Shown here one piece after another: positions 1 through 7,395 of a stretch of 21,400 bases of DNA. This DNA comes from a virus. Position 1 is the stretch's first letter, and each line of letters begins with the position of its first letter. The notes beneath the pieces are model-generated. The model was not told where the DNA came from. It was given only the letters and a program-made list of their open reading frames with translations, and did no database searches. Position numbers and translations under genes: made by a program. The stretch covers positions 1 to 21,400 of the IMG/VR virus record IMGVR_UViG_3300042477_000209, one strand, 5' to 3'.

Positions 1-1148
1 ACCGGCTGGTGGAAGTTCTCGATCATGTACCGCTGCAGCACGCGGTACGCATCACGCTCCTCGAGCAGGCTGAGCCGGCTGCTGCTGTAGTTGCTCTCTG
101 AGAAGTTCTTGCTGATGCTCTCAAACGAAACGCCCAGGCCAGCCGCCACAGCGCGCAGCATCGACCGGGTGAATGGCTCGAGCTGCCCATCCGGTGCGTT
201 CATGTCCGGCACCGTCACGCTTTGCCCGGGATCGAGGTACTTAAAGACCCCAGGAGAAAACTCGCTCACGCGCTCGCCTTCATACATCTCGTCCGCCGTC
301 AGCTCACCCTCGGGACTGGTAATGAATCCCATCAGCGCGCTGCTAGCTCGTGCCCGCACCAGCTCGGCCTCCTCATAGCCCTGCAGCATGTGCAACCGCA
401 TCAGTGCCGACGCGAACCACGTCACGCCCCTGGTCTGCCCAGGCCGTTCCGGAATGAACAGGTGGATAACCTCATCAGCAGGCACGCGAATCCGGCGGCC
501 AGTGGTGCGCACGTTGCCGGCGTAGGTATCGCCCGGATGGTTCGCATAGAAGTGATACGCCTGCGGCCGCAGGTACTGATCCACCTCAATGCCCATCCGC
601 ACCGTGTTGCCATCCTTGGCCTGCGGCACGTCGTCATCGATCAGGTAGTCCGCCTCCAGCAACTGCAGCGCAAATGGCACACGGCTATCGCCGAACGGTC
701 GGCGGATCATCCTGATGAAGATCTCGCCGCTCTCCGCCAAGCTGCGCACCGCCAGCCGCTCAATATCGTGGAAGCCGAGCAGGCCGCTCACGTCGCAGCG
801 ATATTTATTCATCCACTTCTCGAACGCCTCGTGGATCTGGGCGTTCATCGCCTCATCCAACTTGCCGCCACGCAGCATCCGCACCTGGCTCTGATGCCGG
901 ATGCCATGGCCGATCACGTTGTTCTGGATAGCGCGCAGCGCCTGCTTTGCATAGTCCGAGTCACGGCACAACTGCCGCGCCCGGTTGCGCAATGCCTTGA
1001 AGCTCGACTTGATCTCGCTATCGGCGCTGGTGCCACTGGTCACCCAGTCGGCCGTCAGCCGGCTAACGCGTGCACCCTGATACGCACGTTGCCGCGGCCG
1101 AATCGGCGCGAATCCCATTGCCTTGAACAGCCGAGTGCGCAGACCCAT
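1..1148 (-). CDS. Phage portal protein, lambda gpB-like (C-terminus outside window)
   Basis: Read on the minus strand from ATG at 1148, the frame stays open to the window edge, giving 382 residues and no stop. The protein starts MGLRTRLFKAMG and has the features of lambda-family portals: an early SRLTADW segment, a RNRARQLCRDSDYA segment followed by a NNVIGHG motif, then LLEADYLIDD and an ERPGQTRGV stretch before the middle domain. Portals form the dodecameric ring at the capsid vertex through which terminase pumps DNA. The start is supported by GAGG five bases upstream and by a one-base TGATG overlap with the stop of the preceding head-tail gene. It follows terminase in the order usual for lambda-like head modules. 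The missing part lies left of base 1. A long plus-strand ORF over the same bases is a GC-codon shadow. Confidence 0.9.
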   Translation of the reverse strand, partial: MGLRTRLFKAMGFAPIRPRQRAYQGARVSRLTADWVTSGTSADSEIKSSFKALRNRARQLCRDSDYAKQALRAIQNNVIGHGIRHQSQVRMLRGGKLDEAMNAQIHEAFEKWMNKYRCDVSGLLGFHDIERLAVRSLAESGEIFIRMIRRPFGDSRVPFALQLLEADYLIDDDVPQAKDGNTVRMGIEVDQYLRPQAYHFYANHPGDTYAGNVRTTGRRIRVPADEVIHLFIPERPGQTRGVTWFASALMRLHMLQGYEEAELVRARASSALMGFITSPEGELTADEMYEGERVSEFSPGVFKYLDPGQSVTVPDMNAPDGQLEPFTRSMLRAVAAGLGVSFESISKNFSESNYSSSRLSLLEERDAYRVLQRYMIENFHQP

Positions 1149-1717
1149 CAGAACCTCACGAACAGATTGAACGGATTGCCCAGACCATTGGCGATCAGCT
1201 GAGCCTTCTGCTCACGATTCACGTCGGCCTTCAACTTAGTTTCTAAAGCCAGCAAATCCGTCAGGTCGTACTTGCTCAGACTTCGGTTGCCAATCGTGTA
1301 TTGCCTAACCACACCGCCGGACACGATCGCGCGGATCGCGGCCTGCACCGCATCGAGATCTTTCTGCGCCTGCGACCGTCCATCCAGCGCCGCCGGAGTG
1401 CCCGAGTAGCTCAGCGCCGCCAGCACCGTCGACTGGCCGCTGCCCAGCGTGATCGTGCTGCCAGTCTTGGTCGCAACAGCTTGCCAGTACCAAATGCCGG
1501 CATCGAAGTTCACGCTCGTGGCCGCAGCAATGCTGAACTGCCAGCCGGTCCCATACGCAGTGCCTACCACCGTCGCGCCTTCGCTCGCAGCGTTGAACCG
1601 CAGGTAGTAGGTCAGCGTGTAATCCGAACTGCTGACCTCATTGCCCAGATTGTCCACACCAGCAACATCCCGCCACTGGATCGTGTCGCCTGCTCTGATC
1701 TCGCTCGGGATGTTCAC
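1148..1717 (-). CDS. Head-tail joining protein: beta-rich N-terminal domain plus gpW-like C-terminus
   Basis: This 189-residue protein starts at GTG 1717, three bases after the large-terminase stop, and ends in a TGATG overlap with the portal start. Residues 1 to about 105 are rich in Thr, Ser, Gly, Tyr and Trp with alternating hydrophobics (IQWRD, TLTYYLRF, GIWYWQAVA), as in a beta-sandwich. Residues about 112-175 look like lambda gpW, the small head-completion protein: two helices around a short hairpin, with AVQAAIRAIVSGG, then QYTIGNRS and LSKYDLTDLLALETKL. gpW itself is only about 70 residues, so this is a longer, two-domain version. Its place between terminase and portal matches gpW in lambda. 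The gpW match is by eye. The role of the N-terminal domain is unknown; a structural or binding module is a guess. Confidence 0.7.
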   Translation of the reverse strand: MNIPSEIRAGDTIQWRDVAGVDNLGNEVSSSDYTLTYYLRFNAASEGATVVGTAYGTGWQFSIAAATSVNFDAGIWYWQAVATKTGSTITLGSGQSTVLAALSYSGTPAALDGRSQAQKDLDAVQAAIRAIVSGGVVRQYTIGNRSLSKYDLTDLLALETKLKADVNREQKAQLIANGLGNPFNLFVRF

Positions 1718-1720
1718 GGC

Positions 1721-3580
1721 CTACCAGTTGCTGACGAAGCCACTAGCAGCCACGGGTGCCGGCGACTGCTTCCTTGATCTTAGCGGTGCCTTCTTACCTT
1801 CTTCCATCTGCTGCCGCAACTGCTCCCACATCGTTGCCTGATTCATGCGCCGGCTGTAAATCAACAGCGCCGCATAGCCATACACCGCACAATCCAGCGC
1901 TTCATTTCGATCACCCGACTTCTTCACCCACTCCCTGATCGGAAATCCTCGGTGATACCGCAGTGCCTGCCGTTCGCTGGTCAACTGCCGGAAGTATTCC
2001 TGATCAGCAGCCATCCCGAAGTTCAAGCTGCCGCCCGCTTCGTTATGTCGCAATCTGCCAAACAGCGTCGTCTTGATCGTGTCAGTCCCGAGCTGGTACA
2101 GCGTCACGCCTTTCTTCAGCACCTTCCCGCGCCAGTTCACGTCCACCTTGTTCCCCTTGCCCACCGCCGGACTGTTGCGCCGGCTGCTGCCCTTGATGGC
2201 CACCACCCCCTGCCGCACGCGCTCACGCACATAGTTGTACACCTCATGCGTACAGTGGCCGCCCGAGTCGATCGCCATCTGCGCGATCTTCAACTCCTTC
2301 CCGCAAGCTGTCGACCAGCCGGTGGCCAGCACATGATCCAACTGCTTCCACACCTCGAGCTGGGTCGGGTCGCCCATCAGCTCCTGATGCCACACCAGCC
2401 AGCCGGTCTCGCCCTCGCCCCATCCCCACACACTCACCGCCAGTCGGTTGTCCTGCACGTCCACCCCGGCCGTCAGCAGCACCACCCCATCGGGGCATGT
2501 GCCCGGCTCATACGCCAGCCGCTTGGTCATCAGGCCTTCAGCGTTCACCGCCGCCGCATAGTCCTCCTCCCATGTCTCCGCCAACCGGGTGTTGACGAAC
2601 GCCTTCAGCGCTGGACCGTCACCCTTCGCGCGCAGGAAGTCATCAACCAACTGCTCCCAACTGCACCATCCCAGCGGGCTATACAGACCCGACAGATGAA
2701 AGCCAGCCGTCTTGCCATCGCTTGGTGCCGTCGCGCGCCACTCACCAGCGCCCAGCATCCGCGGTTTATGCACCTCCTCAAATCGCTCGCCGCATTTCTC
2801 GCACTCATACCTCGCCGTTTCCGGTCGCCGCTCGTCCCACTTCAACCTTGACCACTGCAGCCATTGCATCTCCCCACAACACGGGCACGGCACATAGAAC
2901 CGCCGCTGGTCGCTGCGCTCATATTCCGCCTCGATCCGGCTAAAGTCCTTCACCGTCGGCGTGCTGGTCAGCAGAATCTTCCGCCGCGCGAACGTGGTCG
3001 TCCGCCGCTCTGCCAGAGCCACCGGATCGCCTTCGCCATCCACATCGCTCGGGAACGCATCGATCTCATCAGCGAACAGATACCGGCACGGCGCAGATCG
3101 CAACCCCGTCGCGCTGTTGGCTCCGGTCAACAGCAGGATCCCGCCGAGGTACTCCTTGGCGAACATCGTGTTCCCCGAGTCCCGACTCCTGGCTGGTGCA
3201 ATCTTCTGCGCCAGGCAAGGCGTCTCATTGATCAAACTCTCCAGCCGCTGCTTGCTCAACCGCTTCGCCATCTCCACCGTTGGCTGCACGCACAACATCG
3301 GACCGGGCGCATGGTCGATCACATAGCCCAGCCAGTTGCTGCCGGCCTCCGTCTTGCCCGTCTGCGCCGCGAACATCATCACCACCCGCTGCACCGGACT
3401 GCTGCTGCTTAAGCAGTCCATCGGCTCCCGCAGGTAAGGAGTCCTTGCCGTCCGCCACGGTCCAGGCTCCGCCGATGCCTTGCTGCTCAGCCGCCGATAG
3501 CGGTCCGACCACTGGCTAACCGTCAGCGGCTCTTCAGGCCGTAACCCCTCCATGAAGCCAGCGCGCCATGGGTTAACCAT
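1721..3580 (-). CDS. Terminase large subunit, lambda GpA family
   Basis: This is the DNA-packaging motor and nuclease. With the start at ATG 3580 it has 619 residues. The ATPase half has a Walker A-like AAQTGKT at residues 71-77 and a Walker B CRYLFADEID around 165-174. A zinc-ribbon insertion follows, with Cys pairs near 232/235 and 260/263. The C-terminal nuclease half shows the acidic motifs of the GpA family: AGVDVQ, AIDSGGH and NEALDCAVYGYAAL. I chose the start at 3580 rather than the longest frame at 3604 because GGAG lies seven bases before it and because it overlaps the small-terminase stop by eight bases. Length and domain order are normal for the family. It acts with the small subunit upstream and docks on the portal encoded downstream. 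Confidence 0.95.
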   Translation of the reverse strand: MVNPWRAGFMEGLRPEEPLTVSQWSDRYRRLSSKASAEPGPWRTARTPYLREPMDCLSSSSPVQRVVMMFAAQTGKTEAGSNWLGYVIDHAPGPMLCVQPTVEMAKRLSKQRLESLINETPCLAQKIAPARSRDSGNTMFAKEYLGGILLLTGANSATGLRSAPCRYLFADEIDAFPSDVDGEGDPVALAERRTTTFARRKILLTSTPTVKDFSRIEAEYERSDQRRFYVPCPCCGEMQWLQWSRLKWDERRPETARYECEKCGERFEEVHKPRMLGAGEWRATAPSDGKTAGFHLSGLYSPLGWCSWEQLVDDFLRAKGDGPALKAFVNTRLAETWEEDYAAAVNAEGLMTKRLAYEPGTCPDGVVLLTAGVDVQDNRLAVSVWGWGEGETGWLVWHQELMGDPTQLEVWKQLDHVLATGWSTACGKELKIAQMAIDSGGHCTHEVYNYVRERVRQGVVAIKGSSRRNSPAVGKGNKVDVNWRGKVLKKGVTLYQLGTDTIKTTLFGRLRHNEAGGSLNFGMAADQEYFRQLTSERQALRYHRGFPIREWVKKSGDRNEALDCAVYGYAALLIYSRRMNQATMWEQLRQQMEEGKKAPLRSRKQSPAPVAASGFVSNW

Positions 3581-4106
3581 CAGCCAACTCCACCAGCGCC
3601 GCACGGTGCTCCTCCGTCAGCACCTGATGGATCGCCGCTGGATCCGTCTCGCCAGCAAGCTGGTGCGATAGCCGATCAGCCAAGTTCGCCAGCGCCTCAC
3701 GCACGCTCCGCCCCATCGCGAACGCTTCCTTCTTCACATCCACCGCAGGCACCAGCTCGCGCCGCTTCAGATCCACCTCCAACTTCGCTAGTTCCGCCTG
3801 GTAGTGCTCACGTCGCGCGCGGCTTTCATTCAGCTCCGGGATCTCATCATCAGGCAACGCAGCCAACCGCTGTCGCAACTCCCGCGGGTTAGCTGGCCGC
3901 GGCTCCACTGGGTCAGGTTCATCCACCTTCGCGTTGTTGTTCTTCAGCGTGTTCTTCCGCCATAGCTCCAGTGCAAGATCACGATCGAGCCAGCGCTTGC
4001 CATCTTCCTCGACAACAGCCTCAGCGATTCGGCTTTTGCTTGCGTGAGTCACCGCCGCCTTGGTGCAGCCTTTGATCAGTGCAAACTCCGCAAACGTGAC
4101 CAGCAC
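3573..4106 (-). CDS. Terminase small subunit, Nu1-like
   Basis: The 177-residue product starts at GTG 4106, with AGGAG about 11 bases upstream. Residues 1-45 (VTFAEFALIKGCTKAAVTHA) read as a winged helix-turn-helix of the Nu1/MerR type, used to bind the packaging start site. A charged Pro-rich linker follows, and then a long helical region (RARREHYQAELAKLEVDLKRRE) that in this family carries oligomerisation and contact with the large subunit. The end, LADRLSHQLAGETD, is typical of Nu1-like proteins in prophages. It overlaps the large-terminase start by eight bases, so translational coupling is likely. The noncoding stretch just upstream contains paired GTTAAC boxes that could be its binding or control sites. 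Confidence 0.85.
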   Translation of the reverse strand: MLVTFAEFALIKGCTKAAVTHASKSRIAEAVVEEDGKRWLDRDLALELWRKNTLKNNNAKVDEPDPVEPRPANPRELRQRLAALPDDEIPELNESRARREHYQAELAKLEVDLKRRELVPAVDVKKEAFAMGRSVREALANLADRLSHQLAGETDPAAIHQVLTEEHRAALVELADG

Positions 4107-4311
4107 GCAGTTAACTGCTCCTAGCTTCTGTTAACTGATACTAAACCCCTGTAAACTTCCCCTAGGGGATCTCATTGTAAGAATTACTGAGACCCTTTGC
4201 GCCGCAAGACTTTAGAGCTTTCGCACGCTGGCGCTAGCTCTTCTGCGAGGTGTGAATAGACCCGCAAATCCCTATGCCGGAAGGACCCGTAAAAGGCAGG
4301 GGTGCCCCCCC
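4107..4311. other. Noncoding stretch upstream of terminase genes
   Basis: About 205 bases without a credible gene; the best small frame is 14 codons. It holds two GTTAAC boxes (4110-4115 and 4130-4135), a perfect ten-base palindrome CCCCTAGGGG at 4159-4168, a six-base inverted pair AGAGCT/AGCTCT at 4214-4219 and 4236-4241, and a C8 run at 4305-4312. On the minus strand a TACAAT hexamer (4174-4179) could be a -10 box for the terminase operon, but I see no good -35 for it. This is where a cos or pac site could lie, since in lambda cos is next to Nu1. No cos can be proven from the sequence alone. Confidence 0.4.
4108..4137. repeat. Paired GTTAACTG boxes, 20 bp apart, before small terminase
   Basis: CAGTTAACTG at 4108-4117 is a perfect ten-base palindrome. 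CTGTTAACTG at 4128-4137 repeats nine of its ten bases exactly 20 bases further on, about two helical turns. The pair sits directly upstream of the small-terminase start at 4106 and spans its ribosome-binding region. It could be a repressor operator or a terminase-binding site. The position and phasing are seen; the function is inference. Confidence 0.4.
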
Positions 4312-4313
4312 CT
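4291..4313 (-). terminator. Possible rho-independent terminator after the 4312-5124 gene
   Basis: On the minus strand the stop codon runs into AGGGG, a six-base loop and CCCCT (4298-4313), followed three bases later by TTTT (4291-4294). The stem is only five GC pairs and the T-run is short, so it is a weak candidate. Confidence 0.25.
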
Positions 4314-5124
4314 ACCCATATTTGGCCAGCTCCCGCGACAGGCGTGAAGGGAATATCGAGGCGAACCGGGCGTCGAAGGTGGTGCGCAGGATCGGCTGGA
4401 TGGGGAAACGAGGCTCATAGCGAGGCTGCCTGGTCACATAGAAGACGGTGTGATAGCCCCTGCGTAGGTTGCTGGTGATCGGTCGACCGCGGCCGCCTGG
4501 GTTGCCCTTAGGCGCCTTGCCAACGCGCGCCATGATGCCGTAGTGCCCGCCGATATTGGCGGCGAAGAAGTCACGGCTGGATCGCTTGTTGTTGCTGCGA
4601 GCCGATGCCTTATTCACGTTCTGGCTTGAACCTTGAACGTTCATCCCCCCGAGGCGCGACAGCATCTGCGTGTAGGTGCTGCCAGAGAGGTTGCCATAGC
4701 TGTTCAGCTTCAACGGCGTGACGCCTGTGGGCACGATGAACTGACCAGACCGCAGCACGCCAGCCTGTTGAAGCTGACGCTCTGAAGACTTAGCTGCTCG
4801 ATTGCCACCACGCGCCAACGTCTCGAGATAGCGACCAGCAGGTACGCCACCACCGAAATACTTGAAGCCAACTTCAGCGCTGAGTCGGCGTGGATTGGCG
4901 AACTTCACAAAGGTGCTGTTTAAGGTCCAGGTAGTTGGCTTGTCGATGTAGCGCGGCGTCACCTCACGCAGGTACTGACGGGCATCCTTGGCCGCCTCGG
5001 TCATTGAATCAGCAATCGCCCATGACAACCGTTTGGTCATGGCATCCGTCCAGCGGATGGCTTTGGGCAATGTGCTGGAGAACTCCAGCACCGAGCCCTT
5101 GATGTTTAGGGATAACTCGGCCAT
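4312..5124 (-). CDS. Putative phage virion-associated protein of unknown role
   Basis: This frame begins MAELSLNIKGSV at ATG 5124 and gives 270 residues. A longer frame from 5184 would have to be read through the poly-C tract and I reject it. An early helical region (AIADSMTEAAKDARQYL) is followed by VTPRYIDKPTTWTLNSTF and then AEVGFKYFGGGVPAGRYLE. This pattern, 'PR-[YF]-[IV]-D-[KR]-P-T..T', resembles a family of prophage structural or tail-completion-like proteins that I recall only as hypothetical. The C-terminal half is basic and Gly/Ser/Asn-rich and has no catalytic motif I can name. Its place between the replication genes and terminase is unusual for a tail protein. It is flanked by a C11 run upstream and a C8 run at its stop codon. 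A virion role is inference; alternatives include a DNA-packaging accessory protein. Confidence 0.55.
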   Translation of the reverse strand: MAELSLNIKGSVLEFSSTLPKAIRWTDAMTKRLSWAIADSMTEAAKDARQYLREVTPRYIDKPTTWTLNSTFVKFANPRRLSAEVGFKYFGGGVPAGRYLETLARGGNRAAKSSERQLQQAGVLRSGQFIVPTGVTPLKLNSYGNLSGSTYTQMLSRLGGMNVQGSSQNVNKASARSNNKRSSRDFFAANIGGHYGIMARVGKAPKGNPGGRGRPITSNLRRGYHTVFYVTRQPRYEPRFPIQPILRTTFDARFASIFPSRLSRELAKYG

Positions 5125-5298
5125 GCCCCAAGGATAAGGCGAAAGCCTGTGCCTAACCTGACCCAACCTGACCCCCCCCCCCAAACTTAGGGTATTACCC
5201 CCTCTCTCTCCTCCTATATATACTTTATTACTAAGGTTAGGAGGTTAGTATGTTAGGAGAAAGGAGTCAGGCCGGGCGATTTCGGCTCCTAACCTAAT
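5125..5298. other. Repeat-dense, low-complexity noncoding region; candidate replication origin
   Basis: These 174 bases contain, in order, a tandem ten-base repeat CCTAACCTGA/CCCAACCTGA (5152-5171), a C11 run (5172-5182), an 18-base pyrimidine tract (5198-5215), a TATATATA block (about 5214-5222) and three tandem eight-base units AGGTTAGG/AGGTTAGT/ATGTTAGG (5234-5257). Inverted copies of the same core lie at 5286-5313. Iteron-like repeats beside an AT-rich block, directly next to a primase-helicase gene, are what a phage origin usually looks like. No gene is supported here. Control of the genes on either side is an alternative explanation. Confidence 0.45.
5234..5257 (+). repeat. Three tandem 8-bp units of the AGGTTAGG type
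   Basis: The units are AGGTTAGG (5234-5241), AGGTTAGT (5242-5249) and ATGTTAGG (5250-5257), with a perfect eight-base period. Further copies of the core lie at 5152-5159 and 5288-5295 (inverted), 5304-5311 (one change, direct) and 7385-7392 (direct, just upstream of the primase-helicase start). The primase-helicase gene is therefore bracketed by the motif. Confidence 0.6.
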
Positions 5299-5313
5299 TT
5301 AGGAGGTTGGGAG
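5286..5313. repeat. Inverted repeat / stem-loop at the 3' end of the primase-helicase gene
   Basis: CTCCTAACCT (5286-5295) faces AGGTTGGGAG (5304-5313), pairing nine of ten bases plus a G-T pair around an eight-base loop. It covers the last codons and stop of the minus-strand primase gene. CTCCTAAC (5286-5293) also pairs perfectly with GTTAGGAG at 5252-5259. No T-run follows in the minus direction, so it is not a classic terminator. Confidence 0.45.
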
Positions 5314-7341
5314 TCTGTACGCCCATTGGCGCTTACCGCCCGTGCAGTCTCGATACTTGACCCATCCGAGATCCCTGAGAATCGCTGAGACCTGCATCTG
5401 ATCTGCCCTGGTTTGGCGCTCGAGTGGTTTCTCGATCGCGTTGCTCAACAGTTCCTCAGAAGTAAGTGGGGCAATGGATCGACGGTTGGCCAGGTAGGTC
5501 TCGACGGCGGCCTGCCAAGGGTTGGAGACCAGATAGGTTTCGTTCTCGGTTTCGACCTGTCGTTCCATTTCACGGGGGAGATGGTTGGCGTCGCCATTGC
5601 GGTAGGCGGCGACGGCAGCCGACCAAATGGCATCACGCTCAAGCAGGAGACCATCCACTGCGATATGTGGTGCTGCGAGCACGGGGATGACCCAGAAGCG
5701 ACGGTTGCCGGTGTCATCCACCAAGAAGCCGCTGTCGCGGTTGGTGGAGCCGACGATGATGCAGCGGCGTGGGAAGTCCTCGGTGGCCTTGCCGTAGGGC
5801 ACGCGGAAGGTATCGGTTTGCTGCGAGAGGAAGGCCTTCACTTGGCCTGCGTGGCGACGACCAGTAAGGAAATCCAGTTCGCCATACTCCATGATCCAGG
5901 AGCGGTGGAGCACCATTAGGTCGTCCTTACTGGACACGTCGCGGAGAGCATCAGAGAAGAAGGCACCGCCGAGATTGCGCCAGAAGGTGGACTTGCCACA
6001 GCCTTGGGGTCCCATGAGCACGCAGGCTGAGTCGTGTTTAGCCCCTGGCTCATAAACGCGGCGCACTGCTGCAATGAGAGTGCAGCGGAGCATGGCGTCG
6101 TACAGAGTGCCGGGTTGATCGTCTGGGCGTAGGTACGCCGTAGCTAGATGATCGATGGGCACAGGCTGAACTTCTTCTGCAACGCGATCGAGGTATGCAC
6201 GGACTGGATCGTATTGATTCTCTCGAGCCACATAGACGACAGCATCAGCTGCCAGCTCTTTCGAAACCTTGACGCCAGCGAGTGCTAGTTCAAGGTAGTG
6301 ATGCTCCAAATTGTGAAGCGCTTTGCCGTCGAGTTCGATGGCTTGTGTATAGATGTTGTACCTGAGCCGATCACCTTGTTGCTGACGGATCAAGGCAAGC
6401 AATTCATCGACTTCGAGCTTGATTGCTTTAGATCCAGCGGTCTCAAAAGCTGCGGCCTTGGGATGATCGCTACCGAGTGCGGACTTGATTGCATTGACGG
6501 CAACTTGACGAGGCGAGATACCACCAGCTAGGTGGTAGAGAGTGCCGAGGCCAATGCCGCCAGAATCGGACTTAAAAGTCGACCATTTGTGTTCGCACTC
6601 GCCGGCCTTGAATTTGCCGGAGCCAGCAGACCATTGAATCCAATCCTTAAGGAGCGAATCATCACCGACGCTATGAAGCGCCATTCCAACCTTGACCCAT
6701 TCGTCGTAGTCATCCGCGAGATTGGATGGGATGCGATCGAGGTAGGTACGAGCGCGATCGGTATCTTCAACCGGATTGGGTACATGAATGAGTTGGGGTG
6801 GTTCTAATGTGCGCTGCATTTGCTGCAGCAGCACAGATGGCGCTTCTGCGAGGGGCAGATCTGATGGTGAGCGATCCTTAAGCCAGCGATAGGAGCCAGT
6901 CATCGGGTGCTTGCCGAGGACTACGGATTGGCAGCCAGTCCAGCGGAGTTCAAGCTGTTCACCCTTGATTGAAGATTTGAGTTTGGTGGTTTTGATCTGA
7001 TCCCAGAAGCCGCGAGGCACGGAGTAGATGATCTGCAGGCGACCATCACGGCCGGAGGTGACTGCCCACGATTTGGGGAGATCACGAAGCGAGGTGCCGA
7101 GGGATTCGAGAACTTCGGAAGCGCCGAGGCCATCGTGATCGACGAATAGCAGACCGCCTGATGGTGGACCTGCGAGAACGCCAACGGCGACGGCACGGCC
7201 TGCGTGCAGTTCAACCTCCAGTTGGCGCTTGCTCAGGGGGTTCTTCTGCCACTCGGGCTGATAGGGGCGTTTGTCGTTCCCGACTGCGACGAGCGCCCAT
7301 GAGTCAGGGATGCCTGTGAGTTGATCGATGATTGCGGCCAC
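5299..7341 (-). CDS. Bifunctional PrimPol / PriCT-2 / VapE-type primase-helicase
   Basis: The 680-residue replication protein starts at GTG 7341. Residues about 10-175 form an archaeo-eukaryotic PrimPol domain, with the metal-binding LLFVDHDG at 64-71 and a SGRDGRLQIIYS strand at 96-107. Residues about 193-272 look like a PriCT-2 domain (RARTYLDRIPS, DEWVKVGMALHS, KWSTFKS). The C-terminal part is a VirE/VapE-family P-loop ATPase: Walker A GPQGCGKST at 444-452, Walker B SWIMEYGELD at 481-490, the sensor-like GSTNRDSGFL at 531-540 and the arginine-containing GNRRFW at 545-550. It would prime and unwind phage DNA. It is the last gene of the helicase-nuclease-primase operon, 54 bases after the nuclease. 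Both ends are flanked by AGGTTAGG motifs, which fits an origin-associated initiator, though this is inference. Its coding sequence looks somewhat more AT-rich than its neighbours. Confidence 0.9.
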   Translation of the reverse strand: MAAIIDQLTGIPDSWALVAVGNDKRPYQPEWQKNPLSKRQLEVELHAGRAVAVGVLAGPPSGGLLFVDHDGLGASEVLESLGTSLRDLPKSWAVTSGRDGRLQIIYSVPRGFWDQIKTTKLKSSIKGEQLELRWTGCQSVVLGKHPMTGSYRWLKDRSPSDLPLAEAPSVLLQQMQRTLEPPQLIHVPNPVEDTDRARTYLDRIPSNLADDYDEWVKVGMALHSVGDDSLLKDWIQWSAGSGKFKAGECEHKWSTFKSDSGGIGLGTLYHLAGGISPRQVAVNAIKSALGSDHPKAAAFETAGSKAIKLEVDELLALIRQQQGDRLRYNIYTQAIELDGKALHNLEHHYLELALAGVKVSKELAADAVVYVARENQYDPVRAYLDRVAEEVQPVPIDHLATAYLRPDDQPGTLYDAMLRCTLIAAVRRVYEPGAKHDSACVLMGPQGCGKSTFWRNLGGAFFSDALRDVSSKDDLMVLHRSWIMEYGELDFLTGRRHAGQVKAFLSQQTDTFRVPYGKATEDFPRRCIIVGSTNRDSGFLVDDTGNRRFWVIPVLAAPHIAVDGLLLERDAIWSAAVAAYRNGDANHLPREMERQVETENETYLVSNPWQAAVETYLANRRSIAPLTSEELLSNAIEKPLERQTRADQMQVSAILRDLGWVKYRDCTGGKRQWAYRLPTS

Positions 7342-7395
7342 TTGGCTCTGATACGTAGCCGAAGAAGTATGACCGAAGGACGGGAGGTTAGGAAG

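Noticed and set aside
222-1202. Long plus-strand open frame opposite the portal gene
   Set aside because: Composition is Arg/His/Pro/Ala-rich as expected for the antisense of a GC-rich gene, and the minus strand encodes a clear portal.
1952-2851. 299-codon plus-strand frame opposite large terminase
   Set aside because: Antisense shadow of a well-supported gene; no domain and His/Arg/Pro bias.
3581-3604. N-terminal extension of large terminase
   Set aside because: The start at 3580 has a GGAG at good spacing and a short overlap; the upstream ATG adds eight residues without support.
5125-5184. Extension of the 4312-5124 gene through the C11 tract
   Set aside because: It would encode a repeat-derived leader and begin within the poly-C region; ATG 5124 gives a plausible protein.
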